The translations under genes and the position numbers were made by a program. Positions 26,819 through 34,880 of a stretch of 59,256 nt of DNA are shown here, one piece after another. Location of the stretch: contig PFXG01000065.1 in NCBI GenBank assembly GCA_002791545.1, forward strand, positions 1 to 59,256. Reading direction: 5' to 3'. The notes beneath the pieces are model-generated. The model searched no databases. It was not told where the DNA came from and worked only from the letters and a program-made list of their open reading frames with translations. The stretch comes from Zetaproteobacteria bacterium CG_4_9_14_3_um_filter_49_83 (GTDB lineage: Bacteria > Pseudomonadota > Zetaproteobacteria > Mariprofundales > Mariprofundaceae). The stretch's first letter is position 1. Every line of letters begins with the position of its first letter.

Positions 26819-27571
26819 ATGAGTATTTCCTTGTGGCTGGCTGCGCCATTAATCGGTTTGCTGCTTTCGTTGTTTGCAGCAGGAGGCGGCATGATTGCGG
26901 TGCCGCTTTTAAGCTATGGCCTGGGGATGCCGTTTAAACAGGCGGTGGCGACCAGTCTGGTGATTGTTGCAACGGTCAGCCTGATTTCGTTGATTCAGAT
27001 GAAGGGATGGAAGCTGATAGACTGGCGTTTACATCGGTTTTTTGCACTTGGTGGACTGATTGGCGGCGTCACAGGGGCGAATATCGGGCTGGGTATTTCC
27101 GATCAGGCTCAGTCCATTCTGTTTGCTTCTCTGGTGCTGCTGGTGGCCTGGTGGACGAGTACTGATCATATGAAGCTGATCTGCGCGCTGGCCGGTCGCA
27201 AGCCATGCCATTGCAGTAAAGCCATGTTGGCCGGCATCGCGACAGGCCTGGTGACAGGTCTTCTGGGCGTCGGTGCCGGGTTTCTCATTGTTCCTCTGCT
27301 TTTGCTGCTCGGTGTTGGCAGTTACCAGTCGGCTATTGCACATTCGCTGGTGCTGATTATCTCCAACTCGCTGGTCGCCACCCTGAGTTATGCGGACAGC
27401 CTCAGATTTGACTGGTATCCGGTTGTGCTGATTGTCGGACTGGCCACTCTGGGTTCATGGGCCGGTAGCGTGATTGCTAAAAAATACTCATCGACGCATT
27501 TGCAGAAGGTGTTCAGTGTGGTTTTGACACTGATATCGGTGCTCATGTTGATAAAGGCTTTCAGTTACTGA
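26819..27571 (+). CDS. TSUP/TauE/SafE-family membrane permease
   Basis: A 250-residue membrane protein with about 8 hydrophobic helices and the repeated Gly-rich starts of the TSUP family (FAAGGGMIAVPLL; GLLGVGAGFLIVPLL). Members move sulfur-containing anions such as sulfite, sulfoacetate or thiosulfate. Its neighbours are rhodaneses. Direction and exact substrate are inference. Confidence 0.88.
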   Translation: MSISLWLAAPLIGLLLSLFAAGGGMIAVPLLSYGLGMPFKQAVATSLVIVATVSLISLIQMKGWKLIDWRLHRFFALGGLIGGVTGANIGLGISDQAQSILFASLVLLVAWWTSTDHMKLICALAGRKPCHCSKAMLAGIATGLVTGLLGVGAGFLIVPLLLLLGVGSYQSAIAHSLVLIISNSLVATLSYADSLRFDWYPVVLIVGLATLGSWAGSVIAKKYSSTHLQKVFSVVLTLISVLMLIKAFSY

Positions 27572-27630
27572 TACGTAAAGAATTGAACATAAATAGTGAT
27601 TTATAAAATATACAAAACAGGAGAAATGAT

Positions 27631-28044
27631 ATGAAGAAATTCTTATTGGGTCTCATGCTCATCGCCGGTTTTCCATGGATGGTATCAGCTTGCGGTGTGG
27701 GTGAGAAGACGGCTGACGGATATGAAGATACGCCTGTGCAACACGCTTATGAACATTGGACGCAAGGCGAAAAATCATTTATTCCATTTGTTTTTATAGA
27801 TGTGCGAACCCTTGATGAATATGACGCAGGACATATTCAGGGCGCGATGCATATACCGCTTCAGGATTTATCGGCACATATCGCCGAGATTCCGCATAAC
27901 AAACAGGTCTACGTGTATTGCCATTCCGGTCGCCGATCAGCCAGCGCAGCAAAATTACTGGCCGGAAAAGGTTTCACAAATATTGAAAATGTTGTTGGTG
28001 GCTTCAGCGCCTGGAAGGCAGCTGAGTATCCGGTGGTGCCATGA
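27631..28044 (+). CDS. Rhodanese lipoprotein
   Basis: A 137-residue rhodanese with a signal peptide ending in a lipobox (V-S-A-C), so probably attached to a membrane on the periplasmic side. The active-site loop is CHSGRRS. The 4-bp overlap with the next rhodanese gene indicates coupling. CAGGAGAAA precedes the ATG. Confidence 0.9.
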   Translation: MKKFLLGLMLIAGFPWMVSACGVGEKTADGYEDTPVQHAYEHWTQGEKSFIPFVFIDVRTLDEYDAGHIQGAMHIPLQDLSAHIAEIPHNKQVYVYCHSGRRSASAAKLLAGKGFTNIENVVGGFSAWKAAEYPVVP

Positions 28045-28385
28045 TGGTGAAATCAACCGATGTAAAAACGTTATATCCGCTCTGGCTGGCCGGGCATGAG
28101 AAGAGTGCTCCGCCATGTATCATGATCGACGTGCGTTCGCCGGAGGAATATGCTCAGGGTCATGTTCCGGGTGTTGCCCTGATTCCGCTGAATGCATTGG
28201 CCGCACGTGCGCATGAGGTGCCAAAGCAGGGAGATGTATATTTCATCTGTCACTCTGGCGGCAGATCGGCACAGGCTGTGATGTTTCTGCAACGCGAATG
28301 CGGACATGCTAATCTGATCAATGTCAGCGGCGGTACGATGGCCTGGTCACAAGCTGGCTTTGAGATTGAAAAAGGGAGAAACTAA
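28041..28385 (+). CDS. Cytoplasmic rhodanese
   Basis: A 114-residue single rhodanese domain without signal peptide. The active-site loop is CHSGGRS. It overlaps the preceding rhodanese and shares one base with the next start (TAATG). Sulfur could be relayed between the periplasmic and cytoplasmic rhodaneses, which is inference. Confidence 0.9.
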   Translation: MMVKSTDVKTLYPLWLAGHEKSAPPCIMIDVRSPEEYAQGHVPGVALIPLNALAARAHEVPKQGDVYFICHSGGRSAQAVMFLQRECGHANLINVSGGTMAWSQAGFEIEKGRN

Positions 28386-28786
28386 TGCGTGAAGATTATG
28401 GCATGAGAGTGGTTTATAACGGATCAGCTGAAGCCGCCGAAGTGGCAGTTACCGAGGCGTTGAAGCAGGTCGGTTTTGGTATCCTGACGCGTATCGATGT
28501 GGCAGAAACACTGAAAAAGAAGATCGATGTGGATCGTTCTGCCTACGTGATACTTGGAGCGTGTAATCCGAAGCTGGCTAATCATGGACTCAACCTTGAG
28601 CCGGAACTGGGATTGTTGCTGCCATGCAATGTGATCGTCTATGAAAATGAGGCGGGCGAAACCGTGATTTCAATTATCGATCCATTGGCTATGGTTGGTA
28701 TGATCGATAACCCACAACTCAGTTGTCTGGTTGAAGAAGCAAGACCCTTGCTGCAATCAGCGCTAAAGGCTGTATCTGATATTTGA
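28385..28786 (+). CDS. DUF302-family protein
   Basis: A 133-residue protein matching DUF302 (FGILTRIDVAETLKKK; YVILGACNPKLA; LGLLLPCNVIVYE). Cysteines lie in GACNP and LLPCN. The family is often found near rhodaneses and sulfur oxidation genes, but its biochemical role is unsettled. It begins on the last base of the preceding stop codon and its stop overlaps the next start (TGATG). Confidence 0.9.
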   Translation: MREDYGMRVVYNGSAEAAEVAVTEALKQVGFGILTRIDVAETLKKKIDVDRSAYVILGACNPKLANHGLNLEPELGLLLPCNVIVYENEAGETVISIIDPLAMVGMIDNPQLSCLVEEARPLLQSALKAVSDI

Positions 28787-29460
28787 TGGCCATGTCGAGC
28801 TGGATTGAACTTTTTCCTTTGCTGGCTTCAATCAAAGATGAAGCCCTTTGCAGAGATTTAAGCAACATCAAAGTGATGACGTTCTCCAGAGGCGATTTCC
28901 TGTTCAGGGAAGGTGACGATTGCCGTGGCTATGTGCTGGTGATTTCCGGTTCAATCTGCGTGCATAAAATTGATTCTGAAGGTCGTGAAATTCTGCTTTA
29001 TCGTGTGGAAGGCGGTCAGAACTGTATGTTGACGACAACCTGTCTGATGGGGCATCAACCGTATCCGGCAGAAGCTGTGGTGGAAAAAGATGTGCAACTG
29101 GTGTTGCTACCGCCAGCGCTGTTCGAACGGCTGTTGATTACTTCGGATGCATTTCGTGTTCAGGCCATGGCCAGCATCGGTCAGCGCATTTGCGATATGA
29201 TGCTGTTGATCGGGAATGTGGCTTTTGGCCGCATCAATGCCCGGGTTGCCGATATTTTGTTGCGCCGTGATGAGGATGAAACAGGTACCGTAAATTGCAC
29301 GCATCAGGTGCTGGCTTCGGAGCTTGGAACGGCACGCGAAGTCGTTAGCCGTATGCTTAAAAACTTTGAATCCGATGGCATGGTCGCTCTGAGTCGAGGC
29401 GAAATTCGTATTCTGAATAGAAAGCAACTTCACTTATTAGCGGATTCATTGTCTGTGTGA
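28786..29460 (+). CDS. Crp/Fnr-family transcriptional regulator
   Basis: A 224-residue regulator: cyclic-nucleotide-binding-like fold at about 15-125, dimer helix, and a C-terminal winged helix with TREVVSRML-type recognition (ELGTAREVVSRMLKNFES). It lacks the N-terminal cysteine cluster of O2-sensing FNR. It closes the rhodanese-DUF302 set and probably controls some of it. The ATG at 28786 overlaps the DUF302 stop; an ATG two codons later is possible. Confidence 0.87.
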   Translation: MAMSSWIELFPLLASIKDEALCRDLSNIKVMTFSRGDFLFREGDDCRGYVLVISGSICVHKIDSEGREILLYRVEGGQNCMLTTTCLMGHQPYPAEAVVEKDVQLVLLPPALFERLLITSDAFRVQAMASIGQRICDMMLLIGNVAFGRINARVADILLRRDEDETGTVNCTHQVLASELGTAREVVSRMLKNFESDGMVALSRGEIRILNRKQLHLLADSLSV

Positions 29461-29541
29461 CTTTGTTACAGACATTAAATAATTAGGGTATTATTATTCG
29501 CTAATATTAAAATCTCTGCACGGGGATTATGGAGGAGAATT

Positions 29542-29745
29542 ATGAAAGCAAACGTAGGTGGCATAGATCGAATTTTAAGAGGTGTGGTTGGCGCAGCGCT
29601 CATTCTTGCCGGACTGTTGGCCGGAATTGCTGAACCCTGGAATTGGGTGGCGGTGGGTGCAGGCGCGGTGTTTGTACTGACATCCTTGATTAAGTTCTGC
29701 CCGTTGTACCCCCTGCTGGGTTTCAATACATGCGGCAAGCAATAA
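29542..29745 (+). CDS. DUF2892 small membrane protein (second copy)
   Basis: A 67-residue two-helix protein typical of DUF2892: NVGGIDRILRGVVGAALI at the start and KFCPLYPLLGFNTC at the end, with cysteines before and after the last helix. GGAGGAG precedes the ATG. It sits between the Crp/Fnr gene and SQR, followed by a terminator. Confidence 0.88.
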   Translation: MKANVGGIDRILRGVVGAALILAGLLAGIAEPWNWVAVGAGAVFVLTSLIKFCPLYPLLGFNTCGKQ

Positions 29746-29760
29746 CAGATAACGATTTCT

Positions 29761-29800
29761 GACAGGCGTCCGGCAATCACCGGGCGCCTGTCTTGTTTTT
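29761..29800 (+). terminator. Rho-independent terminator after DUF2892
   Basis: GACAGGCGTCCGG pairs with CCGGGCGCCTGTC around a 6-base loop, followed by TTGTTTTT. Confidence 0.85.
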
Positions 29801-29944
29801 CACATAGCCTTTTTATCAAAACACCCGGATGGTTATGTGGATGGGTAGGGCGAGGGAGACCTCGCCCTTTCCGACAGACTGTTTCCTTGAACAAGGGCAG
29901 GCAATAATAATCAGGGCAAGATGCCCCGGAAGGAGACCAATAAT

Positions 29945-31222
29945 ATGGCACATGTAGTCATTATGGGAGCAGGAATCGGTGGCATGCCTGCTGCTTATGA
30001 AATGAAAGATGCCCTGAAAAAATTCGGTGGTGAGCACGAAGTCACGGTGGTATCGAATGTGGATTATTTCCACTTTACCCCATCCAACCCGTGGGTCGCT
30101 GTTGGCTGGCGTGACAAGGAACAGATTAGTTTTCAGTGCTCGCCTTATCTGAATAAAAAAGGCATCAACTTCCTCTCCGTTGACGTGGATGAGATTTTAG
30201 CCGATGAGAGCCGACTTCGCCTGGGTAATGGCCAGATGCTGGATTATGACTACCTGATTGTGGCCACAGGCCCGCGTTTAGCTTTCGAGCTTATTGAGGG
30301 CATGGGACCTGAAGGTCACACCCATTCAATTTGCCATGTCGACCATGCCGTCAAGGCGCATGAAGCCTTTGAAGCATTCTGCAAAAATCCCGGCCCGATT
30401 GTTGTCGGTGCTGTGCAGGGCGTGTCCTGTTTTGGGCCAGCTTATGAGTATGCCTGTATTCTGGATACAGAACTACGCCGACGGAAAATCCGCAATAAAG
30501 TACCTATGACCTTTATTACGCCTGAACCGTACATCGGTCATCTGGGACTTGGTGGTGTTGAAGATTCCAAAGCATTGCTTGAATCGGAATTCAGAAAGCG
30601 TGATATTAAATTTATCACCAACTGTAAAACTCTGGCCGTGCACGAACATACGCTTGATTATGAAGAAGTGGACCGGCATGGCGCGGTGGTCAATTCAGGT
30701 TCACTGGAGCATACATTTGCCATGCTGATGCCACCGTTCCGTGGTGTTGGTCCGGTTGCCAATTGTGAAGGTCTGGTGAATCCGATGGGCTTTGTGATGA
30801 TCAACGATTTTCAGCAAAACCCGAACTTCAAGAATATTTTCGGTACGGGTGTGATCGTGGCGATTCCGCCGGTAGAATCCACGCCATTGCCGGTGGGTAC
30901 GCCGAAAACGGGCTTCATGATTGAAACCATGACAACAGCTATTGTGCATAACATTATCCATGATCTGAAGAGTGAAGCACCTGAGAAGAGTGGCACATGG
31001 GGGGCAATTTGTTTGGCCGATTTTGGTGATGGCGGCGTTGCACTGGTGGCTTATCCACAGATTCCACCACGTAATATGGTCTGGGCCAAAGGTGGAGCCT
31101 GGGTTCATGTGGCCAAGGTTGGATTTGAAAAATATTTTATGCGCAAAATGAAAACAGGTGTTTCAGAACCCTTTATTGAGAAGGCATTTCTCAAGCGTAT
31201 GGGTATTGAACGTTTGAAATAA
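29945..31222 (+). CDS. sqr: Sulfide:quinone oxidoreductase-type flavoprotein
   Basis: A 425-residue FAD-dependent pyridine-nucleotide-disulfide-like protein. The N-terminal FAD motif is VVIMGAGIGGMPAAYEM. C130 (SICHVDHA), C162 (GVSCFGPAYEYA) and a C-terminal Cys in GAICLADFGDG fit the redox cysteines of SQR. SQR oxidises sulfide to polysulfide or persulfide at the membrane and passes electrons to quinone. The C-terminus carries amphipathic helices (about 380-425) suited to membrane attachment. I start at the ATG after AAGGAG rather than 8 codons upstream. Electrons could reach the downstream cytochromes. Sub-type not assigned. Confidence 0.88.
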   Translation: MAHVVIMGAGIGGMPAAYEMKDALKKFGGEHEVTVVSNVDYFHFTPSNPWVAVGWRDKEQISFQCSPYLNKKGINFLSVDVDEILADESRLRLGNGQMLDYDYLIVATGPRLAFELIEGMGPEGHTHSICHVDHAVKAHEAFEAFCKNPGPIVVGAVQGVSCFGPAYEYACILDTELRRRKIRNKVPMTFITPEPYIGHLGLGGVEDSKALLESEFRKRDIKFITNCKTLAVHEHTLDYEEVDRHGAVVNSGSLEHTFAMLMPPFRGVGPVANCEGLVNPMGFVMINDFQQNPNFKNIFGTGVIVAIPPVESTPLPVGTPKTGFMIETMTTAIVHNIIHDLKSEAPEKSGTWGAICLADFGDGGVALVAYPQIPPRNMVWAKGGAWVHVAKVGFEKYFMRKMKTGVSEPFIEKAFLKRMGIERLK

Positions 31223-31231
31223 GTTCTCCCT

Positions 31232-31258
31232 CCCTGAGTGGGGTCATTCCTGCTCAGG
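31232..31258. other. Hairpin in the SQR/AhpD-like gap
   Basis: CCCTGAG and CTCAGGG form a 7-bp stem around a 13-base loop. No T-run follows, so it may lower downstream expression or protect RNA ends rather than terminate fully. Confidence 0.4.
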
Positions 31259-31292
31259 GGGTCCCCTAGAAAAAGATCGTGGAGGATAAGCA

Positions 31293-31640
31293 ATGAGTGA
31301 TTCTTACAAAAAACTAACCAGTGAATTATCTTCAACTATTGGTGATATCCGCAAGGAAATCCCGGACGTGATGAAAGGCTTTTCGGCGATGGCCGGAGCT
31401 GCCCTGGAAGATGGGGCACTGTCCAAGAAAACCAAGGAAATGATAGCCTTGGCCATCGGTGTATCCGGCCAGTGCAAGGGCTGTATCGGATTTCATGTGA
31501 AGGCTTTGATTGCGCTAGGTGTAACACGTCAGGAATTAATGGAAGTGCTGGGCATGGCCATTTATATGGGTGGTGGACCATCCCTGATGTATGCAGCTGA
31601 GGCATTGCAGGCATACGAGGAATTTACCGGAACATGTTAG
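31293..31640 (+). CDS. Carboxymuconolactone decarboxylase/AhpD-like protein
   Basis: A 115-residue AhpD-fold protein. The thiol motif CKGCIGFHVKA (C61, C64, H68) matches the redox-active AhpD pattern. Such proteins act as thiol-dependent peroxidase partners or related redox enzymes. GGAGGATAAGC precedes the ATG. It is 70 bp after SQR and overlaps the next gene by 7 bp, so it belongs to the SQR group. Confidence 0.88.
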   Translation: MSDSYKKLTSELSSTIGDIRKEIPDVMKGFSAMAGAALEDGALSKKTKEMIALAIGVSGQCKGCIGFHVKALIALGVTRQELMEVLGMAIYMGGGPSLMYAAEALQAYEEFTGTC

Positions 31641-31876
31641 CCCGTATGTTGTATTGCCCGTCCATGCATATGCTGGTGGTGGCAGCCCTGTTGTTGGGGC
31701 TGGCGCCGTTTACGCCGGAACCGCATCTGGTCGAGAAAGCACGCATGCTGATGCAGGGCGAATTAACACGCCCTCTGGATATCTTCGATGTATTCTGGCA
31801 CAGCTGGCCGTTATTGTGGATTGTTCTGCGCCTGCTGACGCCACCGACCGTTTGTGAGATCCCGAACAAGTCATGA
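31634..31876 (+). CDS. Small membrane protein, unknown
   Basis: An 80-residue protein with two hydrophobic segments (about 8-26 and 50-68) and the sequence RPLDIFDVFWHSWPLLW between them. No known family recognised. It overlaps the AhpD-like gene upstream by 7 bp and the next gene by 4 bp (ATGA), so it is part of the same operon with SQR. Likely inner membrane. Confidence 0.65.
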   Translation: MLARMLYCPSMHMLVVAALLLGLAPFTPEPHLVEKARMLMQGELTRPLDIFDVFWHSWPLLWIVLRLLTPPTVCEIPNKS

Positions 31877-32187
31877 TGCTGCTGGATATACTGCTTCTTT
31901 TGGCTGTCACTGCTGGATGCTGGTATAGCTATCAAAGAAAATTAAGCTGGTTGCAGCAGGTCAATTTTTTACTGCTGCGCCTGTTTGCCGGATACGGTTT
32001 TCTTCGCCAGTTGCTGACATTTTCCCCGCTGCTGGTTGGCTATCTGCTGAGCTGCCACTGGCTGAATACGCACGGCTGGCATGCAACAGCAGCAGGCGGC
32101 ATGGTGCTGGCTATGACCATAGGCTTAAATGCCATGCGTTCATTTGAAGAACAGCAAAAACTGGAGATAACTTCATGCGAAGGATGA
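31873..32187 (+). CDS. Small membrane protein, unknown
   Basis: A 104-residue protein with about three hydrophobic segments. No family recognised. It starts on ATGA with the preceding gene and overlaps the next by 13 bp, indicating tight coupling within the SQR-cytochrome group. The His and Trp in LLSCHWLNTHGWHATAAGG may matter but no known heme motif is visible. Confidence 0.65.
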   Translation: MMLLDILLLLAVTAGCWYSYQRKLSWLQQVNFLLLRLFAGYGFLRQLLTFSPLLVGYLLSCHWLNTHGWHATAAGGMVLAMTIGLNAMRSFEEQQKLEITSCEG

Positions 32188-32675
32188 AAAGCGCCGGAGT
32201 AGTTGTGTTTAAATTCGCATGGGTATTTGGCTTTCTACCTTCGCTGGCCTTCGCTGATCCGCTGGATAAAGGTGAAGCTTATACCGAGCGGCAAGAGCCG
32301 CCGGACTGGATGGATGGTATCGATTTTACCTGGCTGATTGTCGATTACGGACTGTTTGCGCTGGCGGTTATCGGATTGGGATGGTTGCTGTTGAAGCGCG
32401 CTGCCTGGTTTACTGCTTTTGAGAGGGTGTTGTTCTCACCGTTTCGTTTTTTGCTTCGTCTGGCCTCTCGCCTACCCGTTATTGCGCGGGAATTGTTACA
32501 GGGTATCACCGGCCTGCTGGTGCTTTTGTTGATTGTTGCCTGGGTATTTCTTTGCCAATGGCTCAGCCACCATGAGCTTGGTGCGATAGCGATGGCCGGA
32601 CTGGCGCTGGAAGCAGTCATTTTAGTTCGTTTGATCAAGGGAACGGAAAGAGCACGGCCGGTGTTGCCGGAATAA
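32175..32675 (+). CDS. Membrane protein with signal peptide, unknown
   Basis: A 166-residue protein with an N-terminal signal peptide (ending near SLAFA) and two to three further hydrophobic helices. The segment GEAYTERQEPPDWMDGIDFT lies just after the signal. No family recognised. Overlaps the previous gene; 19 bp before the cytochrome-c'-like gene. The three small membrane genes may form a membrane complex around the SQR or cytochrome, which is inference. Confidence 0.65.
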   Translation: MRRMKSAGVVVFKFAWVFGFLPSLAFADPLDKGEAYTERQEPPDWMDGIDFTWLIVDYGLFALAVIGLGWLLLKRAAWFTAFERVLFSPFRFLLRLASRLPVIARELLQGITGLLVLLLIVAWVFLCQWLSHHELGAIAMAGLALEAVILVRLIKGTERARPVLPE

Positions 32676-32694
32676 GCTGGAAAAGGAGACGAAT

Positions 32695-33282
32695 ATGAAA
32701 TTTTTGGCGCTAGTGATTGCACTGGGTTTAACTGCATTCTCAGGGAATACTTTTGCAGCGGATGCACAGACTGGCCCGGGTATGGGGCAGGGGATGGGCA
32801 AGGGTAAAATGATGGGGAACAACATGGGGAACAACATGGGGAACAACATGGGGAACAACATGGGGAACAACATGGCCCCAATGTTGGATGAACGGGAATC
32901 AGCAGGTATTCCCGAACAGATGAAATCAACACATCTGGCACGTATGCGCTCCCATCTTGAGGCTATCAACGACATCATTGCAGCTATGGCAGAAGGTGAA
33001 TTTGATAAGGCATCACAAGTTGCGGAAAATGAACTTTCCATGCGTCAGGGTATGGGTGGTGGACAGGGCGCTGGGCGTGGTATGGGCTTAGGTAAAGGTG
33101 CCGGGATGGGCATGTGCAAAGGTATGAATAATGAGCAATTCATGGAGTTGGGTACGGCTTTCCATGCAAGTGCCGGTGAACTTGCTGAGGTGCTGGAAAG
33201 CGGTGACGAAAAGAAATCCTTGCGCGCACTGAATAAAACGATGAATTATTGTATCCAGTGCCACGCGGCGTATCGTCAGTAA
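32695..33282 (+). CDS. Cytochrome c'-like protein with GNNM repeat
   Basis: A 195-residue exported protein. After a signal peptide (about residues 1-21), residues 41-60 are five GNNM repeats, then a helical part and a Gly/Met-rich segment (GMGGGQGAGRGMGLG). The C-terminus holds the heme motif CIQCH (C186, C189, H190) followed by AAYR, the placement seen in cytochrome c'-type proteins. Such proteins bind NO or serve electron transfer. The low-complexity inserts are unusual for the family. AAAGGAGACG precedes the ATG. Confidence 0.75.
   Translation: MKFLALVIALGLTAFSGNTFAADAQTGPGMGQGMGKGKMMGNNMGNNMGNNMGNNMGNNMAPMLDERESAGIPEQMKSTHLARMRSHLEAINDIIAAMAEGEFDKASQVAENELSMRQGMGGGQGAGRGMGLGKGAGMGMCKGMNNEQFMELGTAFHASAGELAEVLESGDEKKSLRALNKTMNYCIQCHAAYRQ
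32812..32874 (+). repeat. 12-bp x 5 tandem repeat ATGGGGAACAAC
   Basis: Five perfect copies encode Met-Gly-Asn-Asn. Because the unit is a multiple of three, copy-number change would lengthen or shorten the linker without frameshift. Confidence 0.95.
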
Positions 33283-33315
33283 TAGTTAAAGACGCAAGCG
33301 GCAGCGGGAGGATCC

Positions 33316-33888
33316 ATGAATGATTGGGAAAAACGCTATCAACAGGGTGAAACAGGCTGGGATCGAGGCGGCGCCAGTCCGGCAATCGATCACTGGCTGA
33401 GCGCGCTGCTTACAGCACCGGCCAGGGTGCTGATTCCCGGCTGCGGCCGTGGTCACGAAGCGGTGTATCTGGTCGGTCACGGATTTTCAGTGGCGGGCAT
33501 TGATATCGCGCCTTCGGCCGTGTCACATCTTAAGCAGCAATTGGCACAAGAAGGTCTCGAAGGTGAGGTGATTCTTGGCGATCTGTTTACCTATCAGCCT
33601 GAAGCATTGTTTGATGTGGTGTATGAACAAACCTGTTTATGCGCCATCCAGCCCGATGAGCGACAGCCCTATGAAGCAAAACTTTATGAATGGCTGAAAC
33701 CGGGTGGTCACCTGCTGGCTTTGTTTATGCAAACCGGTGCCGAGGGTGGGCCACCGTTTCACTGTGATCTTTTGGCTATGCGAAAACTTTTTCCGGCAGT
33801 GCGTTGGCAGTGGCCAGCCGATGAGCCGCTTTTTGTGCCGCATCGCAATGGCCGTTTTGAACTGGGATATCAGCTGATCAGGAAATAA
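33316..33888 (+). CDS. Thiopurine S-methyltransferase-like SAM methyltransferase
   Basis: A 190-residue class I methyltransferase. The SAM-binding motif VLIPGCGRGHEAVYL and the early MNDWEKRYQQGETGW match the TPMT family. Bacterial members act on small thiols, selenium or tellurium compounds. GGGAGGA precedes the ATG. The next gene follows 3 bp later. Exact substrate unknown. Confidence 0.85.
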   Translation: MNDWEKRYQQGETGWDRGGASPAIDHWLSALLTAPARVLIPGCGRGHEAVYLVGHGFSVAGIDIAPSAVSHLKQQLAQEGLEGEVILGDLFTYQPEALFDVVYEQTCLCAIQPDERQPYEAKLYEWLKPGGHLLALFMQTGAEGGPPFHCDLLAMRKLFPAVRWQWPADEPLFVPHRNGRFELGYQLIRK

Positions 33889-33891
33889 GCC

Positions 33892-34611
33892 ATGGCTCTC
33901 TATGAAAAATTCCTCGATGGTGTGCCATGGTATCTGGCGCGTCATTATTGGTGGGCTTATTTGTGGAAGCGAAGTATATGGTTTTTTGATCACCAGCCGA
34001 TTATCAATGCGATTTTGTTCGGCCAGTATCAGAAGTTAATGGATGCCACACTGGCCCGTTATCAGCCGCAAGATGGAGAGAGCGCGCTGCAACTGACCTG
34101 TGTTTACGGCAAGCTGACACCGTCGCTTGCACGGCAGACTAAGCATGGCCTGCATATTATGGATGCTTCACTGGATCAGCTGGCACTGGCACGCCGGAAA
34201 TGCGTCGATACGCCACTCTTTGCCGCACGCATGGATGCCGAGTGTCTGGCTTATGCCAGTGATGTGTTTGATCACGTCGTTCTTTTTTTTCTTCTGCACG
34301 AAATGCCGTCCGAAGCCAGAGAGCATACCCTGTCTGAAATGCTGCGAGTCATCCGTTCCGGCGGACATTTTATGATCACGGAATACGGCCCGCTTCCCAA
34401 CCGACACTGGCTGTATCGTTTTATGCCTTTTCGTTGCTTGCTCGGCAGGCTGGAACCATTTCTGCCGGGCTTTTGGCATGAAGATCTCGATGAGAAGCTG
34501 AACCTGGCAGCAGCAAGACATGGTAAGTCTGTTCATCGTATTGAGCCATCAGCGTCGATATTTTCAGGCTTTTACCGCGTGGTGGAATATCACGTTAGCG
34601 ACAGCGATTGA
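33892..34611 (+). CDS. RquA-like methyltransferase-fold protein
   Basis: A 239-residue protein with a class I methyltransferase fold. The opening VPWYLARHYWWAYLWKRS and the SAM-motif equivalent ALQLTCVYGKLTPSLA resemble RquA, the enzyme that turns ubiquinone into rhodoquinone in some bacteria. The later LFFLLHEMPSEARE and EMLRVIRSGG also fit. In RquA the usual acidic methyltransferase residue is replaced, which agrees with CVYG here. Rhodoquinone would support fumarate-type or low-potential quinone respiration. The fit is by eye; related methyltransferases are possible. It is 3 bp after the TPMT-like gene. Confidence 0.6.
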   Translation: MALYEKFLDGVPWYLARHYWWAYLWKRSIWFFDHQPIINAILFGQYQKLMDATLARYQPQDGESALQLTCVYGKLTPSLARQTKHGLHIMDASLDQLALARRKCVDTPLFAARMDAECLAYASDVFDHVVLFFLLHEMPSEAREHTLSEMLRVIRSGGHFMITEYGPLPNRHWLYRFMPFRCLLGRLEPFLPGFWHEDLDEKLNLAAARHGKSVHRIEPSASIFSGFYRVVEYHVSDSD

Positions 34612-34625
34612 ATGAGCAGCCAGGA

Positions 34626-34656
34626 GGCTGTCCGAGAATAGAAGAATCTACTGCGG
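34626..34656 (+). repeat. Solo inverted-repeat end matching the small element at 48.5 kb
   Basis: GGCTGTCCGAGAATAG begins here and the match with the right arm (inverted) of the element at 48531-48691 runs on for about 30 bases, including CTACTGCG. No second end is found before 34880, so this appears to be a remnant. The rest of the 34612-34880 gap shows no gene. Confidence 0.6.
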
Positions 34657-34880
34657 AAAAGCGGACATTCGAAAAAATTGATGGCTGTTCTGAGATCGTT
34701 TGTTGGATAGAATTTGTGCTCAGAAAATGTAGGTGTGCTTTCACATTGAAAATATGTTGATTCATGAGAGGCATAAATATGAAAGTAAAGTACATTCAGC
34801 GGCATTCAGCGGATAATGCTGCCGGACTGTAAGTGGGTGTGCGGGAGCGGTTTATATCACTGACTTGCAGGGGGGGCTGG

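Noticed and set aside
32812-32874. Short regular repeat considered as CRISPR or noncoding satellite
   Set aside because: 12-bp perfect unit without spacers, in frame inside a cytochrome gene.
34612-34880. Possible complete MITE or IS between the RquA-like gene and the minus-strand operon
   Set aside because: Only one end is recognisable; no matching opposite end or transposase frame.
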